Counted from the first letter of the stretch, positions 1-9,663 are shown. The stretch: 34,692 nt of DNA from an uncultured Bacteroidota bacterium (GCA_903821975.1 CAIJNJ010000042.1:1-34692), one strand, 5' to 3'. Program-made: numbers and translations. Notes: a model not told the origin generated them from the sequence alone.

Positions 1-228
1 GATATGAGCGCTATGGGCGGCGGTATGAGCTTCTATGGTGCTATTCCCGACAATTACAAAGTAGCAATAAATGGTAACCACAAACTGATAAGCAAAATAC
101 TGAAAGCAGGTAAAGACCAGCAAATACAATTGGCCAAGCAAGCATATGACCTTGCGATGTTATCGCAGGGCATGCTCACCGGCGCAGACCTCACAGAGTT
201 CGTGAACAGGAGCATTGAGCTGATATAG
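1..228 (+). CDS. htpG: Molecular chaperone HtpG (Hsp90 family), C-terminal fragment; 5' end lies outside the window
   Basis: Frame is open from base 1 (D-MSAMGGGMSFYGAIPDNYKVAINGNHKLISKIL...LTGADLTEFVNRSIELI*), a typical Bacteroidota HtpG C-terminus; followed by a strong terminator hairpin. Confidence 0.85.
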   Translation, partial: DMSAMGGGMSFYGAIPDNYKVAINGNHKLISKILKAGKDQQIQLAKQAYDLAMLSQGMLTGADLTEFVNRSIELI

Positions 229-299
229 TTATTGTAATTGGGAATTTGGGATTTGTAATTTGGATTGTTTTTTGATTCTTCCCATTGTCGGATATAATT

Positions 300-334
300 A
301 ACCCCTGATCGCCTTTGGTGATCAGGGGTTTTTA
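300..334. terminator. Rho-independent terminator between convergent htpG and the PDZ gene
   Basis: AACCCCTGATC-gcctttggt-GATCAGGGGTT followed by TTTA; 11-bp perfect stem. Confidence 0.85.
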
Positions 335-355
335 GTTTGTTCGATTTTCGAGTGA

Positions 356-1066
356 TTACCACCTGCCGCGTTCGCACGAATTGCATGGTGCACAACCACA
401 GCCTTTTGTTTCTTTGGTCAATACAACATCGCGGGTTTCTGTTCCGTCAAAGTCTTTAATCGTCACAGACACTTTATCTCCTGCTTTGTAATTGCCCAAT
501 ACCTGGAGCAGATCATCAGAGTTAGCTATGTTGTGATCATCTATTTTTGTAATGAGGTCACCAGGCATAAGCCCCATTTTATCAGCTGCACTACAAGGAA
601 TTACTTGTTCTATTGCAGCGCCAGCCATACACTCATCATCAACCCGCACACCTAGCATACCCTTCATAGGCATTTCCCCGGTATAGCTGTTTACTTTTAC
701 ATGCTCTATCTCTGCTACCGGTGCAGGTGGCGGTGGGGCTATGTAGTTAATGATGATCCTGTGATCTTCATTTTTAGGAATTTTAACGGTGGCCACAAGG
801 CTGTCATTTACATATACGTCCCCGTCCTTGATATTCACTATTGCCGTAGCCGAGCGGTCATCAAGGGAAATTGTTTCATCAACACGTGGTACGGCACGTT
901 TCACTACATGGTGTTTCGCCATGCTTTTACCATGATGCTTATGGTGTTTCGTATTGGAAACCATGGTGTTACATGGGCTGCGTTTTACTTTTGAGGTTTG
1001 CGCAAACCCCGTGCTGCTGTTAAATACTGTAATCAGTACCAGCAATGCTATAATGTATGTTTTCAT
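356..1066 (-). CDS. Secreted PDZ-domain protein with His-rich N-terminal region and Cys-rich C-terminal tail
   Basis: Signal peptide MKTYIIALLVLITVFNSSTGFAQ; PDZ-like core (GMLGVRVDDE...GAAIEQVIPCSAADKMGLMPGDLITKIDDHNIANSDDLLQVLGNYKAGDKVSVTI); HHKHHGKSMAKHH and CGCAPCNSCERG motifs. Confidence 0.8.
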   Translation of the reverse strand: MKTYIIALLVLITVFNSSTGFAQTSKVKRSPCNTMVSNTKHHKHHGKSMAKHHVVKRAVPRVDETISLDDRSATAIVNIKDGDVYVNDSLVATVKIPKNEDHRIIINYIAPPPPAPVAEIEHVKVNSYTGEMPMKGMLGVRVDDECMAGAAIEQVIPCSAADKMGLMPGDLITKIDDHNIANSDDLLQVLGNYKAGDKVSVTIKDFDGTETRDVVLTKETKGCGCAPCNSCERGRW

Positions 1067-1118
1067 AAGAAATGCGTTTAAATCTGTAAATGATGATAAA
1101 AAAACCGAGCCATGAGTG

Positions 1119-1158
1119 TTTAAGTTAAAGGGTTAAAGAGTTAAAGGGTTAAAAGGGT
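1119..1158. repeat. Short degenerate tandem repeat, unit ~gttaaag
   Basis: gtttaagttaaagggttaaagagttaaagggttaaaagggtg in the intergenic region. Confidence 0.75.
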
Positions 1159-1250
1159 GATCGGTTACGTTCGACTTCGCTCAGGATGAATGGGAGGGTA
1201 TTATTCATTTTCTACATTTTTAATTACTTTACTGCCTTAATAAATGATTT

Positions 1251-2825
1251 ATGAAGAACTTATTCCGCATTTTACCTGTTGTGCTTGCCGTTTTCTTTAT
1301 GTCGTTCAAAGGCGATAAATCCGACAAGCCGGATATGCATGTTGTAGACCAGATAAAGAACGAAGGCTATAACCATTCGCAGGTAATGGAGACATTATTT
1401 GAACTTACCGACGTGAACGGGCCAAGGCTCACCGGCTCTACCGGCATGAAGAATGCGGAGAAATGGGCGAGCGAAAAGCTCGCAGGCTGGGGGTTGGAGC
1501 ATGCAGCCATAGAGCCATGGGGTGGTTTTGGTAAGGGATGGGAAATTAACAAAAGCTACGTGGCTATGACCGCACCATATTATCAGCAATTGATAGCCGT
1601 GCCACGGGCATGGACACCCGGCACTAACGGCCTGGTGAGTGGCAGCGCGGTGTTGGTGAAAATAGACAGCGCGCCCGATATGGAAAAATATACCGGAAAG
1701 CTCAGGGGTAAAATAGTGGTGCTGTCAATGAATGTAGAACCTAAACTGAATTTTACGCCCGATGCAAAACGCCTTGCGGATACCGACCTGGTGAAAATGG
1801 AGCAGGAAAAAATGCCTGTTGAAACGCCAAAGGATACTGCTAAGAAACCCGCACAACCACGTATGTCTCCTGTCAATAGGAGAAAGATGATTGATTCCTT
1901 CCTTTATGCAGAAGGTGCTACTGCTGTAGTAAGCGGTGGCAGGGGAACAATGGGCACTGTGTTTACATCCAATGGCGCATCGCGCGCATGGGATGCAAAA
2001 CCCGTATTGCCGGAAATGGAAATGGGTTATGAGCACCTTGCAAGGTTGATAAGGCTACTGGATGCGGGTAAAGAAGTCTCGCTGGAGATGGACACAAAAA
2101 CAACTTTTCTTATGGCAGACTCTGTAGAAAATGTAGTTGTTGCCGAAATACCGGGCACTGATCCCAAACTGAAGGATGAACTGGTGATAATAGGCGGCCA
2201 TATGGATAGCTGGCATGCTGCTACCGGTGCCACAGACAATGGTATGGGCTCTGCCGTGATGATGGAAGTAGCACGTATTCTTAAGGCTATTGATGTAAAG
2301 CCACGTCGCACCATACGCATAGTGTTGTGGAGCGGCGAGGAGCAAGGACTGTTGGGATCAAGAGGATATGTGAAGAACCATTTTGGCAACAGGCTCACTA
2401 TGGAACTGAAACCGGAACAGGAAAAGGTGAGCGCTTATTACAACCTTGACAATGGCGGTGGCAAGATAAGAGGCATCTATGCGCAAAACAACGAAGCCGT
2501 AGTACCTATTTTTAAAGAGTGGCTGAAACCATTTGCGGATTCAGGTGCAACAACAGTGACGATAAAGAACACCGGGTCTACAGACCATATCTCATTTGAT
2601 GAGGTAGGTATACCCGGCTTCCAGTTCATACAGGATCCGCTGGAATATGGCACCCGCACACATCATACCAATATGGACAGCTACGATCGCGCCAGCAAAA
2701 GCGACCTGATGCAGGCTTCTGTGATCATTGCTTCATTTGTGTATAACACTGCCATGCGTGATGAAAAAATGCCCCGTAAACCTTTGCCTAAAGTGAACCC
2801 TTCGACGACGAGCTATATGAGATAA
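1251..2825 (+). CDS. M28-family zinc metallopeptidase (secreted)
   Basis: Signal peptide; PA-like insert; M28 motifs GGHMDSWHAATGATDNGMGSAVMMEVARIL, LWSGEEQGLLGSRGYV, NTGSTDHISFDEVGIPGFQFIQDP. Confidence 0.9.
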   Translation: MKNLFRILPVVLAVFFMSFKGDKSDKPDMHVVDQIKNEGYNHSQVMETLFELTDVNGPRLTGSTGMKNAEKWASEKLAGWGLEHAAIEPWGGFGKGWEINKSYVAMTAPYYQQLIAVPRAWTPGTNGLVSGSAVLVKIDSAPDMEKYTGKLRGKIVVLSMNVEPKLNFTPDAKRLADTDLVKMEQEKMPVETPKDTAKKPAQPRMSPVNRRKMIDSFLYAEGATAVVSGGRGTMGTVFTSNGASRAWDAKPVLPEMEMGYEHLARLIRLLDAGKEVSLEMDTKTTFLMADSVENVVVAEIPGTDPKLKDELVIIGGHMDSWHAATGATDNGMGSAVMMEVARILKAIDVKPRRTIRIVLWSGEEQGLLGSRGYVKNHFGNRLTMELKPEQEKVSAYYNLDNGGGKIRGIYAQNNEAVVPIFKEWLKPFADSGATTVTIKNTGSTDHISFDEVGIPGFQFIQDPLEYGTRTHHTNMDSYDRASKSDLMQASVIIASFVYNTAMRDEKMPRKPLPKVNPSTTSYMR

Positions 2826-2846
2826 TTTTACTTACAATTCTTTACC

Positions 2847-3887
2847 GTGAAACAATGGTTTGCATTTTTTTTGTTTGTAATGACTATTGCCTCTTGCAGA
2901 GAAAGAACAAGGGTGAGTCAAAGAGCTTTGCAAAAGGAAAGTTCATTTCCAAAGCTTACTTGCATAGATACAGTTTCGTCTACTGAGTTCATACCTACGT
3001 TACAGCACGGATTGCCGAAACATAAAAATGTAATTTATTCGGCAGCATTTTTGTATGCTTGGAATGAGCTCCAAAATAAGATTGAAGGAAAAATTAATAT
3101 CCCTGATAGTAACCATGACCTTAAGTTAATAGCACAATCACAAAGCTATATAGGTACTTTATCAAAAGGTGAATACATAACGGATGTCACTCACGCTGAA
3201 GATGTTGTTGCTGTATCGGCCATATTTAAAATAGGTTTGCCATTCAAAATAGATATGGATACCGTGGAGAATGGATTGGTCTTTGGGGGGAAGCATGTTA
3301 AGGCATTTGGTATGTCATCTTACAGCGAAAGAGTAGCGAATCAAATTGAGATACTTTATTATGAAAATGATGACAAATTCATCTTGAAAATTTTGCCGGC
3401 AGATTCAAATGATGAGATTACTGTAGCCAAAGGGTTTAACGCTAATACTAATTTTGATGCAATCTTGCAGACGATAAAGTTTTCCATTGATGTGGCTGAA
3501 AGAGAACGAGGAAAAAGGAGAGATGATGGGATGTTCATATTGCACGATGGAGATATAGTTCTATTGCCTGTAATGAAGTTCAATTATTTAGCAAATTATA
3601 AGAGTATTATTGGTGCGCATATTTTTGCTAAGAATAAGACATTGACGATAGAAAAAGCCAATCAGAGAAACGCATTTCTAATTGATGAACATGGTGCGAA
3701 AGTAGAGAGTGAAGCGGAAATGACTGTTTCGACAGACTCTGTAGGTCCTATGGTAACTCAACGCGCACAACGTGACAGAAAATTAGTGCTGAATAAAGAG
3801 TTTGTTTTGTTTTTAAAAAAGCACAAAGCATCAAACCCTTATTTTATGATGCTGGTTTCAAATGCCGACATAATGGTTCCACGATAG
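2847..3887 (+). CDS. Divergent serpin-like lipoprotein (GTG start)
   Basis: Lipobox-like N-terminus (MTIASC); serpin-like segments in the right order: KNVIYSAAFLYAWNEL, VVAVSAIFKIGLPFKIDMDTVENGLVFGGKHVKAFGM, NQIEILYYENDDKFILKILPADSND, LPVMKFNYLANYKSIIGAHI, KANQRNAFLIDEHGAKVESEAE, and C-terminal LVLNKEFVLFLKKHKASNPYFMMLVSNADIMVP. Confidence 0.6.
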   Translation: MKQWFAFFLFVMTIASCRERTRVSQRALQKESSFPKLTCIDTVSSTEFIPTLQHGLPKHKNVIYSAAFLYAWNELQNKIEGKINIPDSNHDLKLIAQSQSYIGTLSKGEYITDVTHAEDVVAVSAIFKIGLPFKIDMDTVENGLVFGGKHVKAFGMSSYSERVANQIEILYYENDDKFILKILPADSNDEITVAKGFNANTNFDAILQTIKFSIDVAERERGKRRDDGMFILHDGDIVLLPVMKFNYLANYKSIIGAHIFAKNKTLTIEKANQRNAFLIDEHGAKVESEAEMTVSTDSVGPMVTQRAQRDRKLVLNKEFVLFLKKHKASNPYFMMLVSNADIMVPR

Positions 3888-3907
3888 TTGGAAGGATCGT
3901 CTGGCGA

Positions 3908-4771
3908 TTATCTCCACCAACGAACATTTTCCCCATTTACTGCCCGCCTGCTTTTCGGCGTTTCAGGGGCTGAAAAATAGGCGTCACGGTAGTCCTGCCA
4001 GCCATTCATCAGGTATTTATCAGATGGGCTGAAGCCACCTGCACCTTCATCGAGGTCGCCGCAGGCAGGGATGCGGTAGTCGCCCCAGTTGCATCTTTTT
4101 ACGCTATCTATCTTATATCTTTTCCAGACAGCGGTAACCTGGTTATTACAGTAGCTGTCCGAAATGTTATTGAGGTTATCGTAAAAGATATGCTGCTCCG
4201 AGTCAAGGTAGAACCTTGTGGCCAATCTGCCGGTTATCGTGCCACTGTTGGGTACTGTAGTGTCTTCTGAAAAGTTTATGTCGCAATAAATGGCACCTTG
4301 CTTAAAGGTTATTTCATTTTTTTTGTTGCCTGGTTGTGGTACGATCATAGTAGTCATCCCCCTGCTGACCTTCGCCTTTGTAACAGTTATTGTTCCGTGA
4401 AAATTCCGAACACTGTCCTTTACTTTTGTTTTTCCATAAACAATATAGCGGGACGCGTTTCCGGTGTCCTTTTTTACCGTTAAATAGTGAATATAGAAGC
4501 GTTGATAATTCCTGCCGATAAACCCATATGGTTCCGGGAATTTATCGGTCAGTTCACCTTCAAAAACGAGTTTTCCATCTGAGTTGTGTTCATTCGTCAG
4601 TATCTGGATACTGTCGCTGCGCCATAATTTGCTCAGGTCATATTTCTTAATGGCTAGCGTAAAATCGGCAGAATCCGCAAGCCCGGCATAGGCAGTATTG
4701 CCGGCTGATAAAAATGCAGTAGCAACAACTATAAATACAAACAACTTCATAAAATACGATCTATTTACCAT
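3908..4771 (-). CDS. Hypothetical secreted protein
   Basis: Long ORF with signal peptide (MKLFVFIVVATAFLSAGNTAYA); overlaps the end of the upstream GH92 ORF by 11 bp; no family recognised. Confidence 0.7.
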   Translation of the reverse strand: MVNRSYFMKLFVFIVVATAFLSAGNTAYAGLADSADFTLAIKKYDLSKLWRSDSIQILTNEHNSDGKLVFEGELTDKFPEPYGFIGRNYQRFYIHYLTVKKDTGNASRYIVYGKTKVKDSVRNFHGTITVTKAKVSRGMTTMIVPQPGNKKNEITFKQGAIYCDINFSEDTTVPNSGTITGRLATRFYLDSEQHIFYDNLNNISDSYCNNQVTAVWKRYKIDSVKRCNWGDYRIPACGDLDEGAGGFSPSDKYLMNGWQDYRDAYFSAPETPKSRRAVNGENVRWWR

Positions 4772-7073
4772 GCTTATCGCTCATATAAAAAACTAATTCC
4801 CCGCCATTCATGATCTCTGAATGGGTGATGTAATTGCGGTCGAGCGCATTGCCATTTAAGGTTACTTTTTTAACGTACACATTCTTGTCGCTTTGGCCAT
4901 TTGCTGTAATGGTGAATGTTTTCCCGTTTTCCAGGTACAGTAGCGCTTTATCCATTGCAGGGCTGCCTAAGGCATAATTCTCAGAGCCGGGAGCTACAGG
5001 GTAAAAGCCAAGGGTACTGAGAATATACCAAGCACTCATTTGCCCGCAATCATCATTGCCGCCAAGGCCATCCGGGGTAGGGTGGTACATCTTCTTCAGT
5101 ATCATGCGTACACGTTCCTGTGTTTTCCAGGGTTGGTCGGTCCAGTTGTAGAAGTAAGCGAGGTGATGGGATGGTTCATTGCCATGCACATAGTTGCCTA
5201 TAATACCGTCCCGGGTTATGTCCTCGGTTTTGGCAAAAAAGCTATCCGGCAATTGCATCGTGAATAACGAATCAAGATGTTGTGTGAAACGTTTTTTACC
5301 ACCCATCATTTTAATAAGTTCGGCAGGTGCATGTGGCACATACAGGCTGTAGTTCCATGCATTGCCTTCTATAAAGCCCGGTTCATCGGTATTAAGTACA
5401 TCAAAGTCTTTCTTGAAGGTACCGTCACTCATGCGTGGGCGCATATAACCAGATGATGGGTCGTAGACGTTATGGTAATTTTCAGAGCGTTTTATGAACT
5501 CGTCATACACATCTTTCCTGTTCAGCTTTTGCGCCATCTGTGCTATACACCAGTCGTCATAAGCATACTCCAGTGTTTTGGATACCGACGATCCGTTTTT
5601 ATCTTCCGGCACGTAGCCCAGTCTTATATAGTATTCAAGGCCATCATAGCTTTTGTGATTTGCGGTAGCTATACAGGCGTTGAGTGCACGGTTAGGGTCA
5701 AAGTGCGTATTGCCTTTTACCACAGCATCCGCAATTACCGATACTGCGTGATAACCGATCATACACCAGTTCTCATTGGCAGAGTTGCTCCATACCGGAA
5801 GCATATGTTCGGCGCTCTGGTCGTAATGAGCCAGCATAGAGCTGATCATATCCGAGTTGCGCTTTGGCTGGATAATATTGAGAAGCGGGTGTAGCGCCCT
5901 GTGCGTATCCCAAAGGGAGAAAGTGGTATAATTGGTAAAGCTGTGGTCTGTAGCGCCTACGCTGAGATTTGAGTTGTGTTTATTCTGGTCCAGTCCGCGG
6001 TATTCGCCATTTGCATCCATGTATACTGTCGGGTTTATGAATGCATGGTACATCGAGGTGTAGAAATTCTCTTTTGTTTCTTTATCTGCAGTGATCTGTA
6101 TCTTCATCAGTTCATGCTCCCAAGCCAACTGGCCTTTATTTTTCACTTCATCAAAATCCCACCTTGGCGCCTCGGTAAGTAAGTTCTTAACTGCATTGAC
6201 CGTGCTGACCGGGGAGATGGCGAACTTTATTTTTATTTTCTCTCCTTCTTCGGTTTTGAAATCAAAGTATGCCCTTATTTGTTTGCCTGCGATTTCAGGG
6301 AAATTTTTCGATTGGTCAAATTTCCCCCAGAAGCCTTTGTAAACTTCTTTCTTAGAAGTGTTTTGATAACCATAGCTTGTAAATGGTTTTGAGAACGTCA
6401 TGGCAAAGTACACAGTGCGGGTGCGCGCCCAGCCGTTGGTTTGCCGGTAGCCGGTAATAAGCGTGTCGTTCTCAATTCTTATGTACGTCCATACATTTTT
6501 ATCCGGGTAGTTGTATATGCCGTATACTGCATCGAGGATGATATGTGCCTGGTCGCTTTTCGGGAAAGTATACTGGTGAAAACCTACGCGTGTAGTTGTG
6601 GTAAGTTCGGCAAGTATCTTATACTTATCCAGCATTACTTTATAATAATCGGCCTGTGCCACTTCTGTGCTATGTGAGAAACCCGAACGGAAGCCACCTT
6701 CCGGATGATCTGCTGTGCCGGGATTTAATTGCAACAGACCTGTTGTCGGCATAATAAGAAAATCACCCAGATCGGAATGACCGGTGCCGCTGAAATGCGT
6801 ATGGCTGAAACCTACTATTGTTTTATCCTCGTATTGATAGCCTGCGCAGTATTTGTACACATCTTTATTGTAGTGCCCGTCTATTTCATAGGGTATAGTG
6901 TCTGTTTCCGGGCTAAGCTGAACAGACCCAAACGGTACTGTAGCGCCGGGATAAGTATGCCCCATCTTTTCGGTGCCAATGATCGGCTTTACATATTGTA
7001 GGTACTGCTCATCCTGTGCGGATGCACAAAGATTCAAGAGCAATAAAACAGGCAGTAATATTTTTTTCATCAT
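4761..7073 (-). CDS. GH92-family alpha-mannosidase (secreted)
   Basis: GH92 features: YLQYVKPIIGTEKMGHTYPGATVPFGSVQLSPETD, GFSHTHFSGTGHSDLGDFLIMP, FSLWDTHRALHPLL, EGNAWNYSLYVPH, GNEPSHHLAYFYNW, GGNDDCGQMSAWYILSTLGFYPVAPGSENYALGSP. ORF track start at 7094; start probably at MMKKILLPV (7073/7070). Confidence 0.93.
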   Translation of the reverse strand: MMKKILLPVLLLLNLCASAQDEQYLQYVKPIIGTEKMGHTYPGATVPFGSVQLSPETDTIPYEIDGHYNKDVYKYCAGYQYEDKTIVGFSHTHFSGTGHSDLGDFLIMPTTGLLQLNPGTADHPEGGFRSGFSHSTEVAQADYYKVMLDKYKILAELTTTTRVGFHQYTFPKSDQAHIILDAVYGIYNYPDKNVWTYIRIENDTLITGYRQTNGWARTRTVYFAMTFSKPFTSYGYQNTSKKEVYKGFWGKFDQSKNFPEIAGKQIRAYFDFKTEEGEKIKIKFAISPVSTVNAVKNLLTEAPRWDFDEVKNKGQLAWEHELMKIQITADKETKENFYTSMYHAFINPTVYMDANGEYRGLDQNKHNSNLSVGATDHSFTNYTTFSLWDTHRALHPLLNIIQPKRNSDMISSMLAHYDQSAEHMLPVWSNSANENWCMIGYHAVSVIADAVVKGNTHFDPNRALNACIATANHKSYDGLEYYIRLGYVPEDKNGSSVSKTLEYAYDDWCIAQMAQKLNRKDVYDEFIKRSENYHNVYDPSSGYMRPRMSDGTFKKDFDVLNTDEPGFIEGNAWNYSLYVPHAPAELIKMMGGKKRFTQHLDSLFTMQLPDSFFAKTEDITRDGIIGNYVHGNEPSHHLAYFYNWTDQPWKTQERVRMILKKMYHPTPDGLGGNDDCGQMSAWYILSTLGFYPVAPGSENYALGSPAMDKALLYLENGKTFTITANGQSDKNVYVKKVTLNGNALDRNYITHSEIMNGGELVFYMSDKHGK

Positions 7074-7074
7074 T

Positions 7075-7575
7075 TTATCTGCAGGAAGGTTCATGTTTCA
7101 CCGGAAAATTAACGGAATTTGCTATGAAACAGAAATGATGCGCCTTGTCATGCAGCTCATTTGCTTTATCTATCATTGTTTTGTCCGTAATGGTTACAGA
7201 TGGGTGAAGTGTTACCTCTGAAAAATGTCCGCCACTTCCCGGTGTTACCACCAGTGTGCCGGTCGCATGATCTGTATAGTCTGTTACTACAATGCCGGCA
7301 TCAGCACAAAGGTGCAGGTACCACAGCATATGGCAGGTACTAAGAGAGGACAGCAGCATATCTTCCGGGTTGTGTTTCGTTACATCGCCACGGAATGGCG
7401 CATCTGCTGAGCCCAATATATCCGGTTTGTGCTCTATCGATATCGTATGCTCACGGCCATAAGCAGTATAGCTGCTTGTGCCCTCGCCTTTATTGCCCGT
7501 CCATTTTACGATTACTGAGTAGTTATGTGTCATTGCAATCCTTTTAAAACTAGTTTCAAAGATACGTTTACTCAT
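7075..7575 (-). CDS. OsmC-family protein (peroxiredoxin-like)
   Basis: HNPEDMLLSSLSTCHMLWYLHLCADAGIVV matches the OsmC/Ohr core with its conserved cysteine; start may be MTHNYSVIVKW (7533). Confidence 0.85.
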   Translation of the reverse strand: MSKRIFETSFKRIAMTHNYSVIVKWTGNKGEGTSSYTAYGREHTISIEHKPDILGSADAPFRGDVTKHNPEDMLLSSLSTCHMLWYLHLCADAGIVVTDYTDHATGTLVVTPGSGGHFSEVTLHPSVTITDKTMIDKANELHDKAHHFCFIANSVNFPVKHEPSCR

Positions 7576-7576
7576 G

Positions 7577-7600
7577 ACTTACGACTCACGACTTACGACT
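7577..7600. repeat. Short tandem repeat, unit ~cttacgactcacga
   Basis: gacttacgactcacgacttacgactcc between the OsmC gene and acs. Confidence 0.6.
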
Positions 7601-9515
7601 CCCTCCCGCCTTTTATTTCATCTACAATTGCCGGGTCAAGGAGTGTAGAGGTATCCCCGAGGTTTGCCATATCTCCTTCTGCTATTTTTCGCAGTATGCG
7701 GCGCATTATTTTCCCGCTGCGGGTTTTCGGCAGGCCTGTTACAAATTGTATCTTGTCCGGTCTCGCTATAGGCCCTATGATTCGTGTTACCGTTTGCGTA
7801 ATATCTGCCTGTGTAAGTTGCTTGTCCTCAGGTATTGCGTCCATGATCACATAGGCATAGATGCCTTGCCCTTTCAGGTCGTGCGGGTAACCTACCACTG
7901 CACTTTCCAGCACACCTGTATGCATGTTTATAGCATTCTCCACCTCGGCAGTGCCTATGCGGTGGCCGCTTACATTCAGCACATCATCTACGCGGCCGGT
8001 GATGCGGTAAAAGCCCTGCTCATCGCGGTAGCAGCCGTCGCCGGTGAAATACATATTGTCGTAGGTTGCAAAATAATTCAGCCTGCAGCGATCATGGTCG
8101 CCATATGTTGTGCGGATGATGGACGGCCAGGGAAAGCGTATGCACAAATTGCCGCTCACATCATGGCCGGTTATTTCTTTGCCCTGCTCGTCTACCAATA
8201 CCGGTTGTATACCGGGAAGTGGTAAAGTCGCATAACTGGGTTTGGCCGGCGTAATACCCGCCATGTTTGAGATCATTATGCCGCCTGTTTCAGTTTGCCA
8301 CCACGTATCTACAATAGGGCAGCGCTTTTTCCCGATGTGTTCATCATACCAATGCCACGCCTCTTCATTGATGGGTTCACCAACAGTGCCTAACACTTTA
8401 AGGCTGCTGAGATCCTTTCCTTCAAGTGGTTGCAGGCCATATGCCATCAGGCTGCGTATGGCTGTAGGTGCCGTGTACAATATGTTTACCTTATGCTTGT
8501 CTGCAATATCCCACAGACGACCGGCATCCGGCCATGTGGGCAGCCCTTCAAACATTAGAGAGGTGCCACCTGCACAAAGCACACTGTATACTATGTAGGT
8601 GTGGCCTGTTATCCAGCCAATATCCGCTGTGCAGAAATGAATATCACCGGGCTTGTACTGGAATACATTTACAAAACTATAAGTGGTGTAAACCATGTAC
8701 CCGGCAGAGGAATGTACTACTCCCTTGGGCTTGCCGGTAGAGCCGGATGTATAAAGAATGAAGAGCGGGTCTTCTGCGTCCATTTCTTCAGCTTGCACTG
8801 TTGGGTTACCCTGTTGCTCCACTTTTTTCACTTCATCATCCCACCATACATCCCTATCCCTTATCATGCTCACAGGCGTATGCGTGCGCAGGTAAACAAT
8901 GACCCGCTTTACAAACGGGCAGGTAACCAGCGCATCATCTATGGTATTCTTCAGCGGGATATCTTTCCCGCCGCGGTAGGCACCATCACCGGTGATGATG
9001 TATTCCGCCTTTGCATCCTGCAATCGGTCTGAGATACTCTGTGCACTGAACCCACCGAAGATAACGGAATGTATGGCGCCTATCCGTGCGCAGGCAAGCA
9101 TGGCAATAGGCAATTCAGGCACCATGCCCATATACAGGCATACACGATCGCCTTTAGTAACACCATTGTTTTTAAGTACCTGTGCAAACTGGTTTACCTT
9201 AAAATGAAGCTCGTTATAGGTGATCACCCTGTGCGCTTCATCCTTGCTGTTGGGTTCCCATATAAATGCAGGCGTGTTGCCTTTATCGGTGAGGTGACGG
9301 TCTATGCAGTTCTCGGTAATGTTTAGCTTGCCGTTGATGAACCATTTTATATCCGGCTTTTTAAAATCCCACTCCAGTACTTTGTCCCATTTCTTCCGCC
9401 AGAGAAATTGCTCCGCGATGTCATTCCAGAATTGTTCCGGTTGGTCAACACTCTTTTTATAGGCTTCTTTATATTGTTCGTAAGATGTTACCTGGAAGGG
9501 ATATGCCATTTTCAA
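7593..9515 (-). CDS. acs: Acetyl-CoA synthetase
   Basis: AMP-binding motif YTSGSTGKPKGVVHSSAGYMVYT, VDTWWQTETGGIMIS, YFTGDGCYRDEQGFYRITGRVDDVLNVSGHRIGTAEVE, LPKTRSGKIMRRILRKIA; full length 640 aa. Confidence 0.97.
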   Translation of the reverse strand: MKMAYPFQVTSYEQYKEAYKKSVDQPEQFWNDIAEQFLWRKKWDKVLEWDFKKPDIKWFINGKLNITENCIDRHLTDKGNTPAFIWEPNSKDEAHRVITYNELHFKVNQFAQVLKNNGVTKGDRVCLYMGMVPELPIAMLACARIGAIHSVIFGGFSAQSISDRLQDAKAEYIITGDGAYRGGKDIPLKNTIDDALVTCPFVKRVIVYLRTHTPVSMIRDRDVWWDDEVKKVEQQGNPTVQAEEMDAEDPLFILYTSGSTGKPKGVVHSSAGYMVYTTYSFVNVFQYKPGDIHFCTADIGWITGHTYIVYSVLCAGGTSLMFEGLPTWPDAGRLWDIADKHKVNILYTAPTAIRSLMAYGLQPLEGKDLSSLKVLGTVGEPINEEAWHWYDEHIGKKRCPIVDTWWQTETGGIMISNMAGITPAKPSYATLPLPGIQPVLVDEQGKEITGHDVSGNLCIRFPWPSIIRTTYGDHDRCRLNYFATYDNMYFTGDGCYRDEQGFYRITGRVDDVLNVSGHRIGTAEVENAINMHTGVLESAVVGYPHDLKGQGIYAYVIMDAIPEDKQLTQADITQTVTRIIGPIARPDKIQFVTGLPKTRSGKIMRRILRKIAEGDMANLGDTSTLLDPAIVDEIKGGRES

Positions 9516-9663
9516 TTCTATTTAACTACAACTCATAATAAGTTACTATCCAAAAATAGAAAGTAATGGGTAAAAAATCACATGACTATGGTCAGGAAAT
9601 AAAACCAGCCTTCAACGGCGGAATGGGTTTGTTAAAATAGTTGGGGGATGTATAGATATGCAC

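Noticed and set aside
4761-7073. Polysaccharide utilization locus around GH92
   Set aside because: No SusC/SusD, sigma/anti-sigma or other CAZyme genes nearby; neighbours are housekeeping or unrelated.
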